Below, piece by piece: positions 33,494-46,135 of a stretch of 64,000 bases of DNA. The stretch's first letter is position 1. Each line of letters begins with the position of its first letter. The notes beneath the pieces were generated by a model. That model was given only the letters and a program-made list of their open reading frames with translations. It searched no databases and was not told the DNA's origin. The stretch is from Stropharia rugosoannulata (taxonomy: Eukaryota > Basidiomycota > Agaricomycetes > Agaricales > Strophariaceae), in assembly GCA_028532985.1 (NCBI GenBank), contig JANCIK010000013.1, positions 1 to 64,000 on the forward strand, given 5' to 3'. The position numbers and the translations under genes were made by a program.

Positions 33494-36400
33494 TCACTCG
33501 CCGACCCACTCGCCGCCACTAGCCAGCGTGGCGAACACGCCCTTGCGCGCTACGAGCGCATCATATGTTCCACTCTCCACCGCCGCGCCGTCCTGAAGAA
33601 CAACAATCCGATCGCACATCTGCATGATCTGCACCTTGTGCGTCACCATCACAGTCGTCGGTCGCGCCGCGCCTTGGGCGAGCCCAGCGATCGTCTCAAG
33701 TACGGCCGCTTGGTTCTCCGCGTCGAGCGCCGAAGTGCACTCGTCCAGCACGAGAACGTCCGCGGGCCGAGCTAAAGCGCGCGCAATTTGCAGGCGCTGC
33801 GCCTGCCCACCCGAGATCATTGCTGCGTTCTCCCCGACAGGCGTGGCGTACCCCTGCGGCAGGCCCATAATAAAGTCGTGCACGTTCGCCCGCTTGGCGG
33901 CCCGCCGCACGTCCTGAGCATCGACCCAACGTGAAGCGGCGTCGCCGTATCGGATGTTGTCCGCGACGCTCGCGTCGAACAGGTTCGGGGACTGTGACAC
34001 AACGGAGACATGGGTCCGGAGGTGCGTGATGTCCATCGCGCTAAGGGAGGTACCGCCAATGCTGATAGCGCCCTGTGCGGGCTCATAGAGACGCTGAAGA
34101 AGAGCTGCGAGTGTGCTCTTGCCCGACCCAGAGGCGCCGACGATCGCTACGCATTCGCCAGGGGCGATGTCAAGGGAGACATTCTTCAGGACCCTCACGT
34201 TCGGTGCCGCGGGGTAGGCGAAATCGACGTTCTCGAAGCGAATGGCGCCGTCCATGGCAGGCTTGAAGGTACCCTTCTTCTCATCCGTGTTCGTGTCGAG
34301 GTTAAGAAGGCGGTGGAAGTCGGAAGTCGCTTGGACGGCTTTGGCGATGCGTTCGGTGAAGGCCATGAGTTGGGCTCCAATGGTGACGGAGAAGACGACG
34401 AGGTTAAGGACCTCGACCATCTGCAGGTAGCTGTATGTACCCCGCGCGATGAGGACCGCACCGACGTAGAACAGGAGCGCCTCTGCAAGGTAGATAAGGG
34501 CGGAGGCAACACCATACGTGCATCCCTCAACGAGTGCACCGCGGACGCCGGTCTGTAGAGCGCGGCTTGTGGCAGCGTCAAACTGGGAAGAGAAAATGGG
34601 GTCGAAAGCCATGCAGCGAATGCCGCGGACGTTGATGATAGTCTATATCAGGGGCATCAGTACCACAAAAGTGAAAGAAAGGAAGATCAACGCACCTCAT
34701 AGTACCCCCTCGCAACCTCCTCGCGGGCCCTCTTATTTCGCACTTCGCACTGCGCCACGAGTCTCGTCTGCAGCGCCATCACCCCCGCAAATACCGGTGC
34801 AATAGCAAAGCCTGCGAGTGTCAGCTGCCAGCCGCGTATCATCGCCCACACGAGACCCACGCCGAGCATCGTTGCAACAACAACTCCCTGGCTCAGGACG
34901 ACCGCAATAAGGTTCCGTGCATCGTCACCATCCTTGACGACTGCCTGCATGATCCGGGCAGGGGCGTGGGCGGGGCGGTCGAACCACTTCTTGTCTTGTC
35001 CGAGCACGCGCTCGAGAGCTGCAGCACGTAGGCGTGTGGTCCACAACATGCCGGATGTCTCCATGATGAAGTACTTCAGCCCGAGGAGAAGGCCGTCGAG
35101 GGCGGCAATACCAAGTACCAGGCCACCAAAGCGGTTAATGAGGCCTGCGTCCTGTGCGCCGGTTGAAACCTCGAAGAGCAGGCGTGAGAGGAGGAAGGAG
35201 AAGACGGGCGTCATACTCCCAGAGGCAATACACGCTAGTACACCAAAGAACAGGAAGGGCTTATGCGGGATCGTGGGGTAGACTGCGCGGACGAGGGCCC
35301 AGAACGGTGGCCGGGCAAAGTCGTCCTCGTCGAAGTCGGTGTTGGGTTGCTGCTCCGCTGCGGCTGCAGCAGCCTGCATCGCTTTCTTCGCAGCCCTGCG
35401 TTCTTTGCGTGTCATTTTGAGGCCCACCTCGTTCACGTCCGCGGGACGGGTCCACATCTTGCGCTCCCGTCCGCGCCTAGCCGTCCGTGCGCGTGCAACA
35501 GCGGCACTGCTCTGCATGGCATATTTCTCCACGTCGAACTCCTCGACGTCGCTGTCGCCAACGGCCTCCCAGTCCTCCTCTTCGTATTCGTATCCGTAGC
35601 CCTTCTTCCACGGTGCATCCGAAGCGACAATGGTGGTCGCCGCGCTCGTTGGGGTGAATGGCATACTATATCTACGGCTGAGTGGACGGACGGAGGCAGG
35701 GGTGGGCTGTTGGGGGATAACGATGTGGATGCTCGACGGGCGGCGTTTGTGTTTGACGGGAGATGCTTCGTGATCCACAGCAGCCGGTCCAGAGGGAGGG
35801 GGAAGCACGCTCTGGCGAACGGTGATGCGGGAGCGGGAAGCACCCTGCCTTGCTCCATTCCCGGAAACCATGCCAGTGAGGTCAGCGACGACCTCGAACA
35901 TCCAGTTCCCAAAGGTGAGAGGGCGCAGTGTCTGAGGGGCGTCGTTCTCCATGTTATCAACCTCCTTCGACTCCTCCTCCTCCTCCTCCTCCTCCTCGAC
36001 GAGGATGGGGGCACGGAAAGGCTCCGGGATATCCTTCACGGGCAGCGCACCGCCAGTGAGCTGCTGGTGGGAAAGCATGCGCTTAAACTCGCCAATGTCC
36101 CCATCCACATCAGCCACGTCATCTTTGACGGTCTCGAGGTCCCCGCGGTAGCCTCCCTCAGCAACACGGCCAGACCGCATGACGTAGACAAAATCATCAG
36201 CCTCGATCTGGCTGAGATCGTGGGTGATCACGACTGTTGTCCTGTTCGAGCGGGCGCGACGGAGGGCGGCAGAGATGAGGAGGCGAGCGGGAGGGTCGAG
36301 TGCGGATGTTGCTTCGTCGAGGATGAGGATGGTCGGATTGCGGATGAATGCACGAGCTAGAGCAAGCCGTTGGCGCTGTCCTCCGGAAAGACCAACACCG

Positions 36401-38308
36401 GCAGCGGCAGTTGTCGTAGACGACTCCGCCTCGCTCTCCGCACCGATGCCGGCAAGGGGAGTGTCGTACCCCATCTCGAGCCCGTTGACCCATTCATGAA
36501 GAAGGGCTGCCTGAGCCGCGTCCCGCACCACACGGTGCTGATCCGCTTCGGTCATGAACAGAAGCTGGGTCTCGGGCAGCGCAGCCAGGATATTCTCCGC
36601 AATGGATTTCCCGGACAAGACGAGTTGCGCTGAGGATGACTGCGAAAGGCACATGATGTGGGAGGAGAGGAATTCAGGCGCAAGGAATGTGATATCTTGT
36701 TCGTCGATTGCAACCATGCCAGTACCGGGCAGAGTGTACATACCAACCAGAAGGCTAGCGATGGTGCTTTTGCCACTGCCTGAACCACCGACGATGTAGG
36801 TAGTCTCGCCAGCAGGGAGAAAGAGGCTGACGTTGGAGAGCACGCGCGCAGTCGGACGAGCGGGGTACGCGAATGTGACGTTGTACAGCGCAAGCTCGCC
36901 AGTGCATTTCTTCGGCGTGATTTTGCGGAGTGTACGGGGATGAGAGAGTGAGACAGGGCGGACAGAGATAGTCGGCGAAGGAGGAAGATCTTCGGGGGGA
37001 GGTGGGGGAGCTATCGTGGACTCGGCCAGAGCGACAAGAGCACTCATGGACTCCTTGCCCCTGGCGAGAACAATGAGCTGGGGGATGCACATCTGGAGGT
37101 TACTGGTCGCGATGAGGCATGCCCAGAAAACTGCCATGACGTGTCCCGGCTCGACCTTGCCCTCCCGAACCAGTTTCGCGCCGAACCAAAATCCCTGCAC
37201 GAACATGCCCATCATCACGAATTGCGCGCTCCCGGACGAGATTGCCCAGACGAAGTTGAGGCTCCGCGCCTGAGTGAACAGCGCGCGGAAGACCTCCTTT
37301 GCACGACTAAGCTCGTAGTCTTGGGCGTTGAACGCCTTGACGGTGGCGATGGATGCAACAGCGCGTTCGACGCGTGTCGCTGCGACTGCGGTTGAGTGGC
37401 GCTCGGCCTGAAGGAGAGGGCCTGCGAAGCCTTGAGAAAAGCCCTGCACGAGGGTGAGCACGGGGACGGCGGAGAGGATCACAAATGTGAGCTGGTATGA
37501 ACGGGAAAATGCGAGGACGAGGCAGGCGAGGCACGTCGTCAAGTTTTGCAGAATCGTTCCGAGGGCGAGAGACGAGCCATGGCGAACATCATCGGTCTCT
37601 CTGGGAGAAATATACGCATATATGCAGCAAAATTTCGCATATTGTTGGGCAGAGTGGAAATATGGAGATAAGGGGGTAAAAGTCGCATACAGTAAGTAAA
37701 TGTCGCAACAGAAATCAGGGTACGCACTTTGAAAATTTCGCCATAAGACCTCCAGCGCCCACGACGTCGCCTGAAGCTTCGCCGGAGCCGAGGTTCAAGT
37801 CGAACCACACGATATCCTTGGTCGATACGCGAGCATATACGTGCCTCCGTACGGCCGCTACGTTGATCTCGCCAACCCAGATCCATAGGGCACTCGTAAT
37901 GCTGCCCAGGGCCATGCTCCCTACTGCAAGACCGACGAGCTCGAGTGCTGCAAGACCAACACCGTGCAGTAGCGATTCCTTGTCGGCCTGGGTGGGATTT
38001 GATAGAGGGAAGGAAGCGAAAGTGTTGAAAGCCTGGCCGACGACGAATGTCATGAATGGCGCGATACCGCCAGCGATAAGGGAAGAGATGACGGCGGGGA
38101 GGAGGAGGAGGGGTACATATCGTCGGGGGAGGAGGGAAAAGAGGAGGCGGATGGAGGGTGTTGGGGCAGGTTGCTCCTGGACGGGGGCGGCCTCTGGCGC
38201 AGGGGAGTCCTTTTGTGTTGATGTTATCGAGTCGATGGATGCGCGGGGAGAAACATTGAGTTCGTAGGCAAGGTCGCCGTCCTGCTGTGGTTGATTCCGT
38301 GAGTACAT
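33494..38308 (-). CDS. STE6: Ste6-type ABC exporter (a-factor pheromone transporter family)
   Basis: Three exons on the reverse strand, 38,308-37,728, 37,600-34,696 and 34,642-33,494, give 1544 aa. Both introns (127 and 53 bp) have GT-AG ends and keep the frame. The layout is that of a full-length type-I exporter, membrane domain and nucleotide-binding domain twice. NBD1 has Walker A GGSGSGKS (about 465-472), signature LSGGQRQ (about 598) and Walker B ILILDE (about 620). NBD2 has GASGSGKS (about 1331-1338), ISGGQ (about 1438) and VLVLDE (about 1460). Both look ATP-competent. Fungal Ste6 proteins export farnesylated mating pheromone at the plasma membrane; the sequence resembles that group more than general multidrug ABCB proteins, but substrate is inferred. 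It is longer than yeast Ste6 (1290 aa) because of an acidic linker with a run of nine Glu between NBD1 and the second membrane domain. No pheromone precursor gene was seen nearby. Confidence 0.9.
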
Positions 38309-40583
38309 GAGGGGTCGTGAAGGAAGAAAGGAGAGGAATGAGAAAGGGAACGGCGGGTGGCCAGCCCATACCTTTTGTCTGTCCTATCTAATTGTCTGCA
38401 CGTCCTAGCCGAGTACATTGTACAGCGCCTTATTGTCCTCTCTGTTTGGCCGTATTTGCATTGGCCTCCCACGTCTTTTGTCTCGTTCCCGGCTCCGTCC
38501 ATCTTTGTCCACCCGTGTGACGGCCAGGAGACAAATTAATAAGTATCCGAGTCAGATCCCCTAGCCCACATTGCCTCGTTGTAGCGCTCAAAGTATAAAC
38601 CAGGAGGGATGTAAGGGCGTTGTTTGTATTTCCTCAGTGATGCCAAATATAAGCACAGCCACTGCCCTGATCGTGCCTGCAAACCCTGTCGCTTCAATCC
38701 TCCCGCATCCTTGGTGGGGCCAACGAGCGGTGTATGCATGCACCAGCACCGATGTACAGTGTCATTAATCTTTCTGAATCTTGAACTACAACGGCGAAAC
38801 TGAAGAGACACTCGCCCGTCGCACACCCTTTTCTCACAAACACGCTGGATTCATTCTGCATCTGGGAGACACACACCTGTATAAATATGCAAAGATGATA
38901 CCAGTGTATTCTTAGTTTAACAATGCACATTGTGCCCGTAATAATAGTTTTCCCAAAGTTTCGTTTTGTTCAGGACTGTGCGGATCTATGCCGGGACGTG
39001 CCTCGTGTCCGGCAACAGCTTCAAATATTTAACTCTGGGTAATGACAAGTACCAAATCGCACTCGCTATAGCGTACTAGTATTTTACATGTAAAAGAAAA
39101 TACAGCTTCTAGACTACCTTTTTAGTAAATCACGGAGCCCAACAACGCCGCCTACCTAGTACCTTCGAGTATTGACGGACATGTAACTAAGATGGCACAC
39201 CAGCCAAGTATATCAAATGGACAATGATGCATCACGTCTTTCCAGCTCTTTACAATAAGTCAGGCGTCCTGGCAATATTTCTCTGTCAAGACGCGTCCAC
39301 GCAGCAATATGTAGCCTCGAGCTTTCTGTATAGATTAACCTCCCCTATCAGGCACACAAAGTAGTGTGAACTCACCCATCAGCTAGAAATAAATCTGCGT
39401 TACATAATATGTAAACGGGGTAAGTTAGCAGTGTTCGAGGGAGACACGCCCGTATTTTTAGAACTACCAAAGTCTGATGTTGTCTGTAGAAGCCATCACC
39501 GCATCGGCTGACAACGTTATGGGCAAGCGTTATTAGCAGCTCTAAGGCTTGACGCTGTTATTTAAGTCTTAGTGAGAGGCAGAGTCAACATTATTGGTTT
39601 CATTTCGCTCGTTGTAAATGCAATGCAATGTATACTGCTGAATTTACTAGGGCTGTCAAACAAATAGAACAGGCGCGCAGCGGCTATAAAGGTTCTTGTC
39701 TTGGCATATGTACTTCGGAGTGAGTCCGTCACGGAAAACAATTGGAACTATACTCCAGTCTCAAGGGAGCGCCCTCCATTTATTTAAGCATTGATCTGCG
39801 TGTTCGTGACATGTCGGATGACGGCTCGAGGATGGGAGAGGTAGAATTTGATCCCTCTCCTGACCCCCGAGCACCAGCAAACAGCTGAAGATAGTGAATT
39901 TCATCCGTTTCGCAATGATAGGTGGGATACAATCTTATTCAATAGTAATATTATTATCGCATACCATATATGTGAAAAGGGATATGATCATTACCATCAT
40001 TCCGAACAGGCAGCTGTACATGGCGTGACACGACAAGGCATTGATGCTCGTAGCTCTACCTACTGCTCGGCCATTGCTCGTCTATCCCTCTGACCGGTGG
40101 TATCACCGTGTCTTCTAACTGCTCCGATGCGGCAGGCGGCGTAGACACACGAACGGATGTAGAGTAATTATGTACCTCAAACGAACTCTGGGGAAAAGCT
40201 GATTTACAAAATGGTGGCTGGGTCCGTAAATACACGTCCGATAACCAATATGCATTTCCATTTCCACTTGCTATCATTCTATACTGCATTGGAGGACACG
40301 GGTTATAAATGCTCACATTCAGGAATATACTTACTGAAACAGGTTCAAGTCAAATAGTTGTAGCAGAAAGGTGCCAGTTCCGTGTAGTAACGACTGTTGT
40401 CTTTCTAAATCCAGCTGAGTAACAAACAGGGTATGGTGATAAAAATTTGCTTGGGTCTCTAATGCAGAGTGAATCACCTCCCCCGGAATATGATAATTAT
40501 GGGCGTAGAAAAGGGTATAAAGGCACACGCTACCAAATGAAAAAAGCATCAGATTGGGTCCTCTTCATATACATTCTCTAGCT
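38309..40583. other. Intergenic, two divergent promoters
   Basis: It lies between the divergently transcribed transporter and peroxygenase genes. The transporter promoter is at the left end. A TATA-like sequence AGGGTATAAAGGC lies at about 40,512-40,524, some 65 bp before the peroxygenase ATG. The middle part, 38.9-40.4 kb, is AT-rich with no gene, RNA or repeat recognised. Confidence 0.5.
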
Positions 40584-41911
40584 ATGCTCGCAATTTCATT
40601 GGCACTCTTTGCTCTCGTCAGCACGGCTGTCGCATATCCGTCCTATCTCTCACTTGCAGGCCTTCCGAGGGAACAGCTCGACGCAATTATCCCGACTCTG
40701 ACCTTCACTCCTCCTCCCCCGTTACCGGGCCCGATGAACGACACCTCCACCAAGCTCGTTTACGACGCCGCACACCCATTCGTCGAGCAGCAGCCCGGAG
40801 ACCAGCGTGGCCCCTGCCCAGCATTAAACACACTCGCGTCGCATGGCGTAAGTAGCGCTGTGGCAGTGTGATCAGCATCTCTAACAATTTCCTTATTTGG
40901 ATAGTACATCCCCCACAACGGAGTCGCAACTCCATCGCAGATCATCGATGCCGTGCAAGAAGGTACGCAATTCATGTTCTAGTAAATGAATGTCAGCTGA
41001 GAGAGTTGAAGCCTTTAATATGGACAATGCGTTTGCGCGTTTCGTGGCCCTAACCGGCTTCCTTGTCAATGGGAACTTGATCACCAATGAGATGAGTATC
41101 GGCGCTAAAACGACACTTACTGGCCCCGATGTCTCTCCGGGAACTGCTGGAGGTTTAGACACACACAATGTGTTCGAAGGTGAGAGATAATGATACTTTT
41201 ATGACGTTATCTTATGCTCGTACGATCTAGGTGACACAAGTATGAGCCGGCTCGACTTTTACTTTGGTAACAACCATGACTTTAACGAAGAGCTCTTCGA
41301 CCAGGTATGTCACGCTTACTTGTGCTCTTTAGACCATAATGCTGATTTTATCCAAGTTTATTGAATTCAGTAACCGTTACGGAGATGGAAAGTACAACCT
41401 TACAGTTGCTGGCAAGCTGCGCGGTCAACGTATTGCACAATCCATTGCGACCAACCCCACGTTCTCCTTTGTTTCTCCCCGCTATTTCACCGCGTACACC
41501 GAGTCCGCATTTCCCTTCCAGTTCTTTGTCGATGGACGTCTGCCGGAGGGTCAACTTGACCTCGACGCCGCTCGCTCGTTCTTCCAGGACCACCGCTTCC
41601 CAGACGATTTCCACCGTGCGAACCATCCCATGACCTCGGGCGCAATGGACGTTTATCTGCAGAACATGACGCAGCCCGGGACAAACGTGAAAGGCGTGAA
41701 CAGCTTTATGGTAGACCCGACGTCACCCAACTTTGATGATGTCTGTGGACTGTACACCAACCACGTGAACAAGACGGTCCGCGGTCTCTACCCTCACCCA
41801 ACTGGTAACTTGCTTGTGGCGCTGAACACCAACCTTGATTACTACTATCAGGCATTTATTGACAGTAACCCTGGGGTACCCTGCGAGCAGGTGTTCCCGT
41901 ACGGGAAGTAA
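40584..41911 (+). CDS. Unspecific peroxygenase (heme-thiolate peroxidase), secreted
   Basis: Five exons, 40,584-40,847, 40,905-40,962, 41,012-41,179, 41,231-41,304 and 41,357-41,911, give 372 aa, the usual length of the long fungal peroxygenases. These extracellular enzymes use hydrogen peroxide to insert oxygen into aromatic and aliphatic C-H bonds. A signal peptide (MLAISLALFALVSTAVA) precedes the mature protein. The proximal heme ligand is Cys78 in RGPCPALNTL. The EGD motif is at 163-165 (EGDTSMSR), the magnesium site next to a heme propionate. The acid-base pair is Arg230 and Glu237 in PRYFTAYTE; the spacing from Cys78 to Glu237 (159) is as expected. The second intron end at 41,011 was preferred to 40,996 because it gives QEAFNMDN, close to the family motif QEGFNMDN. 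Several Asn-x-Ser/Thr sites fit secretion. No lesion is seen. Confidence 0.95.
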
Positions 41912-42727
41912 ATTATCTTTTTTATTTATATACATTATAATTTCTTAATCGTCCTTTTACCATTATTCTGTTTTAATGTACATATTCTATGGCCCCCCGA
42001 GTGGGGACCATCTAGTAGATTCCGGTGTAGAACTTGGAATGTAGAACTTGAGAGTATTACGAAGACAGTCATATTATTGCGTCAATTCCAAACAGTAAAG
42101 CCTCGTGTTAGCCTGCCCGTGTACGTTCTGTAACGTCATTTAATATTGTATTGTTGAGTTCCTATGAAGAGACTTGGAAGAGATTCTTTGTGCAGATGGA
42201 GAAGCTAACGGGTATGGCAGCTTGCATTTTTTTCTTTTGGAAATGGCATATGGATTATACGAAGGCGTTGTACTCATAATGTGTTATGCAATTGTCTACA
42301 TAGAAAAATAGTTGATCTCAAGGCATAGTATCTGCAGATACCTGGCTCTGAAATGCATTTACGATGATGGATCCGCTTGGGGGAGCAAACTTCATACTCT
42401 GAAGTGCACCGTCGTTGGCTCCATGTGCTCGATTATTCGAGGTTGAAAGGCCGCCAGTGCGGCGTGCCTGCTACTCTCCCGCATCGTTGGTCGTTACATC
42501 GTCTTAGTATTTGTTACTCAAGCCTATTACTTACAAATTACGTAAGCAGACTAACAAGGCCTAATCGCCGCAGGCGGTACCTAGTAAAAATAAACAAACT
42601 CAAAAAATAAAGAACTGTGCAGATTGTGGCTGGTTGGAAATTAAAGGAATGCTGGTTCATTTCCACGGCAAACACCGCTAATCACTGTACAGTGTATCCA
42701 ACTACTAACATTTCACGGAGTTTCTAC
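41912..42727. other. Intergenic, no gene seen
   Basis: AT-rich sequence holding the 3' ends of the converging peroxygenase and F-box genes. No repeat or RNA gene is recognised. Confidence 0.5.
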
Positions 42728-44246
42728 CTACGTTCCAATTAAAATTACATAATCCAACCACCAAGGTAAGTATTGTCTGACTTCAATCTGCAAGTTGACT
42801 CCTGCTCTATCGAGACGGGAGTACTTATCTCGGAGATGTGCTTCGTACTTGCCAACGACAAGGTCCGTCAGATTGGGGCCATCGGCACTGTACAATCGAA
42901 GATCACGGCGACAGAGGGAGAAAATCATTGAGAGGTTAAAACTGGGATCGCGGCCAGGAGTTGCGCAACGCGAAATGTACTGTAAAAGTTGTGTGTCATT
43001 GATTAGGGTATAGATCCTGTCAAGATCCGCAGCTTCGGAATCGGGGTCCTGGTAGGAATGCGAGCCGAAGAAAGCCACTTTGATATAGAGCTCGATGTAC
43101 ACTTCGGGAGGATGCACGGATTGCAGAAAATGAATTATAAAGTCTAACGGGTTTGGGAACCTCGAGATATGGGCAACATCGGGAATTATAGAAACACAGT
43201 GACTTGTGATGAAAATGTTGAGTATGCTCAAGCGGCTAAGACAACTTCTGATTGTCCGGTCAGGGATTTGCCGTTGGTCTTAATGCACGACAGTATAAGC
43301 GGCCTTGCATTACCAAAAAATGAATAAATGCGCACCAAGCTGCTGAAATTGTATAGTCAATGACTTTACAGTGTCTCGGAGGTAGTTCAGAATTTCATAC
43401 ACCCTTGAAAAATTTTCGAAACTTTTTTCAAAGAGTACGGTGAGTTCCGTAAGCAATGGCGTGGAAGTCAATGATGTCCGCTAGGTCGGTATCTATGTTG
43501 AAGGATAGCTTTCGCAGATTTTTGAATTGCTGGACCGTTCCAGATTTTGGCAGCTCAGAACCCGTGTAATGTACATCGAATGATACCGATGAAATGTGTA
43601 AATATTGGAGATATGGCGACGAGCAGGTCTTCTTTGGAACAAACTTCAGCTTCTCCATGATTAAGGAAGAGAGGTTAGGGCGTGTACATATGGTTTCTAT
43701 AGCATCTATCGTGTCCTTTCCTGCTTTCCAGTCGCCCATATCTTCCATGCAAGTTATTCCGCTGAATGAAGAGTAAAAATGAAAGCAGTATCCTAGGTTC
43801 TGATACCCGAGTCGTCCGTAGTAATTTTCCGTTAAAATGGGGGATATCGGCGTACGGAATACAGTACGCAGCACTCTTGCAATGGATTCAAGAGCTGGAC
43901 CCTCGGCATTTACATAGTGTCCATTCACCAAGCGCATATCAAAGAAAAGTATAGGATCAAAGAGTAGTGTGAGCTCCTGCACATTATGTCCAATGTCCTC
44001 GTCGTCCGTCCATACATCAGATGCGATCAGATCCCCGAATTGCTTGATCCTGTGTACCTCATTGCTGTTATAATGATTATTGCCTAGATATACCTCCGCA
44101 AAGCGGAAGGAGTTTGCATACATCCGCCAGTGATGAGAGAGCAGGGCGATGGTGGACAGATAAGATGATTTTGCACTGTAGCTAGAAGTGGTGCAACGTG
44201 ATTCTTCAAGAATTAACTCGATGAGCTCTTCTGGGAAGTGTGGCAT
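42728..44246 (-). CDS. F-box protein, possibly frameshifted
   Basis: The first exon, 44,246 to about 43,428, starts MPHFPEELIELILEE and has LLSHHWRMYAN, the pattern of a fungal F-box (about residues 3-45). F-box proteins recruit targets to an SCF ubiquitin ligase through Skp1. The rest is leucine-rich without clear regular repeats (FKNLRKLSFNIDTD). The frame stops at about 43,428 after GTHRTL, but a shift of one base opens a matching stretch (SRVYEILNYLRDTVKSLTI). A further exon, from about 43,290 to 42,728, ends WWLDYVILIGT. I could not find introns that join the parts cleanly. A single-base indel near the A run at about 43,423-43,428, or an unrecognised intron, are both possible. Such genes are highly expanded in Agaricomycetes and often decayed. 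Confidence 0.6.
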
Positions 44247-45448
44247 GGTTGTGCAGAGAATGTATATGACAAGTGGGGAGATCTAGAGAGTCGGTCAATG
44301 TTATTGAGGCCTCGGCCTCAGGCGTCACGAGCACGTGTCATAAATATTTAAATAGCCAAAGCTGTGCAGTCGGTTAATGAGGCCTGTAAATGATTTAAAA
44401 AGTCTATTCAAATCTTTAGCATATCTTTTCAGCCAGATTATTAATCTAAGTATCTATAGATGTCCATTAAAAATCTTTAAAAATATATTGAGCTCCTCGT
44501 ACCTGGGCCAATCTAAATGGTTTGCTGTACCGCACTGGAGTCACATTCAATGGACTTAGGACAAATTTCATTATGCCACTCACCGACCACTGACTGACAT
44601 CAAATTATCAACCACGTGCACAATGACACCTGCCTGCATTTCCGCGATTGTCCGCATAGCCGTCACGCCAGTCTTTCTTTACCCCGTCATGGTCTCGGAC
44701 CCAGTGCATCTCCTGTCAACTTCAAACAAGTGAGTGGAAAGCTCATGTATACTCTCTGCAAGATAAACAACAAGGTATGTTTCATAACTCCTGCCTTTGA
44801 CCGTGGGTAATGTTGTTTTCATAGCATTTATGGTTGGTCAACGGAACAGTACACTCCGCCACCCATGTAGCCGAGCAACAGCTGACACTGATTTGAATTC
44901 GGGCAACACCTGGATATACAAACCGCATACATAAAGTGGTATGGTATGTTTATACCCAGTCAATCATCTGTAATGACTGACAACTGTGTTGGGAGACATG
45001 GCACACAGCAAGTTCACTGCACGTCCGATCATACCCTCAAAATAGCTCAGGTTAGTGCATATATGCGTCTTAAATTCTTCTTTTTCTCACTCTTCATCCA
45101 CTTATTACCATTAGTAGTCGTCAAAGATAATATGCGTCGACCTTGTGATCACATAAGGTACGCATACTCACACTCTGCTCATCACAACTCTTTCTGACTG
45201 CATATTATGTGTGGCATATACCAGAGGACTTCCTAGACGTTCTCGTGTCACATAACATGCATGTTTTGACAGTATCTCGTCGTCAACTGTGCTAATAAAT
45301 GTTTACAGTGTAATGCATGAGCATGAAGATCTGGGTAGATGCTGGGTACCTTTTTATTCATTATATTAGGTCAGGTTGTACAGTAAATAGGTAAGCCGGT
45401 CCCTGAGCCCGCGGTTGGCCCGCGGTGCCACAAATTGGTTGACAAAAC
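44247..45448. other. Intergenic, no gene seen
   Basis: AT-rich, with only short open frames; no recognisable protein, RNA or repeat. Confidence 0.45.
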
Positions 45449-45947
45449 ATGTTCCCACGACCCCGTCGCTCATATACATACTTCAGCTTCAGCAACTATC
45501 CTCACACAACACCAACAAATTACAAATCGTCCTCGGGCTCACCGCACCCACATGGACTCTGTATTATGTCCAATACTACTCTGCAGCCTCTGCCTGGTGA
45601 TATGTGTCGTCCATCCCAAGGACAAATCCAGTCGTTTGTAGCGCGAACAGTGCTTTAATTTCGGATTAAGGCGCGCGAGGGTGTGGTGGAGCGGATATTT
45701 AAAGTAGAATCAAATTTTCAGTGACGCACTGCAAAGTCATGAGCAAGAAAATGCATCGAACATATCACCGTTAGTCAGCATCGGCATAAAACATGCAAAC
45801 AACATGCACGCGCATGAATCGGTAGTACATTCCTCTCCTTTCAATCCCTGAGTTCAGGATCCAGTCTCCGTCGTTTGTTTCAGTATTGAGCTTCCGTTCC
45901 GTGTAATTGTGTGTGTATGTAGCCTCTATTAGGTCGTGGGGGAACAT
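45449..45947. mobile_element. Candidate MITE with 14-16-bp inverted ends
   Basis: ATGTTCCCACGACC at 45,449-45,462 faces GGTCGTGGGGGAACAT at 45,932-45,947, its reverse complement apart from two extra G. The 499-bp interior codes for nothing recognisable. A third copy of the end motif, ATGTTCCCACGAG, lies at 46,007-46,019. No target duplication could be fixed, so this is tentative. Confidence 0.3.
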
Positions 45948-46135
45948 AGACGCGGGACGGCACTGGCGCCCACGCGCCGGGGTTACCCATGGTATGTCTT
46001 ATTCATTATGTTCCCACGAGGGGGATGCTCCATGGATTATACGCAGTATATCTACACATTCACTTGTCCGGTAACTATCATCAAAGCATGTTGATTATAT
46101 CTGGTTACAATCCTCAATGCTTTTGCTAACGCGTC

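Noticed and set aside
35263..36360. 365-aa forward frame opposite the transporter gene
   Set aside because: Antisense shadow of a GC-rich coding exon; no independent coding features.
37539..38369. 276-aa reverse frame overlapping the first transporter exon
   Set aside because: It overlaps the well-supported Ste6-like exon in another frame and reads through its intron.
40963..40996. 34-bp second intron in the peroxygenase gene
   Set aside because: The 49-bp alternative ending at 41,011 restores the conserved family motif and has a more usual length.
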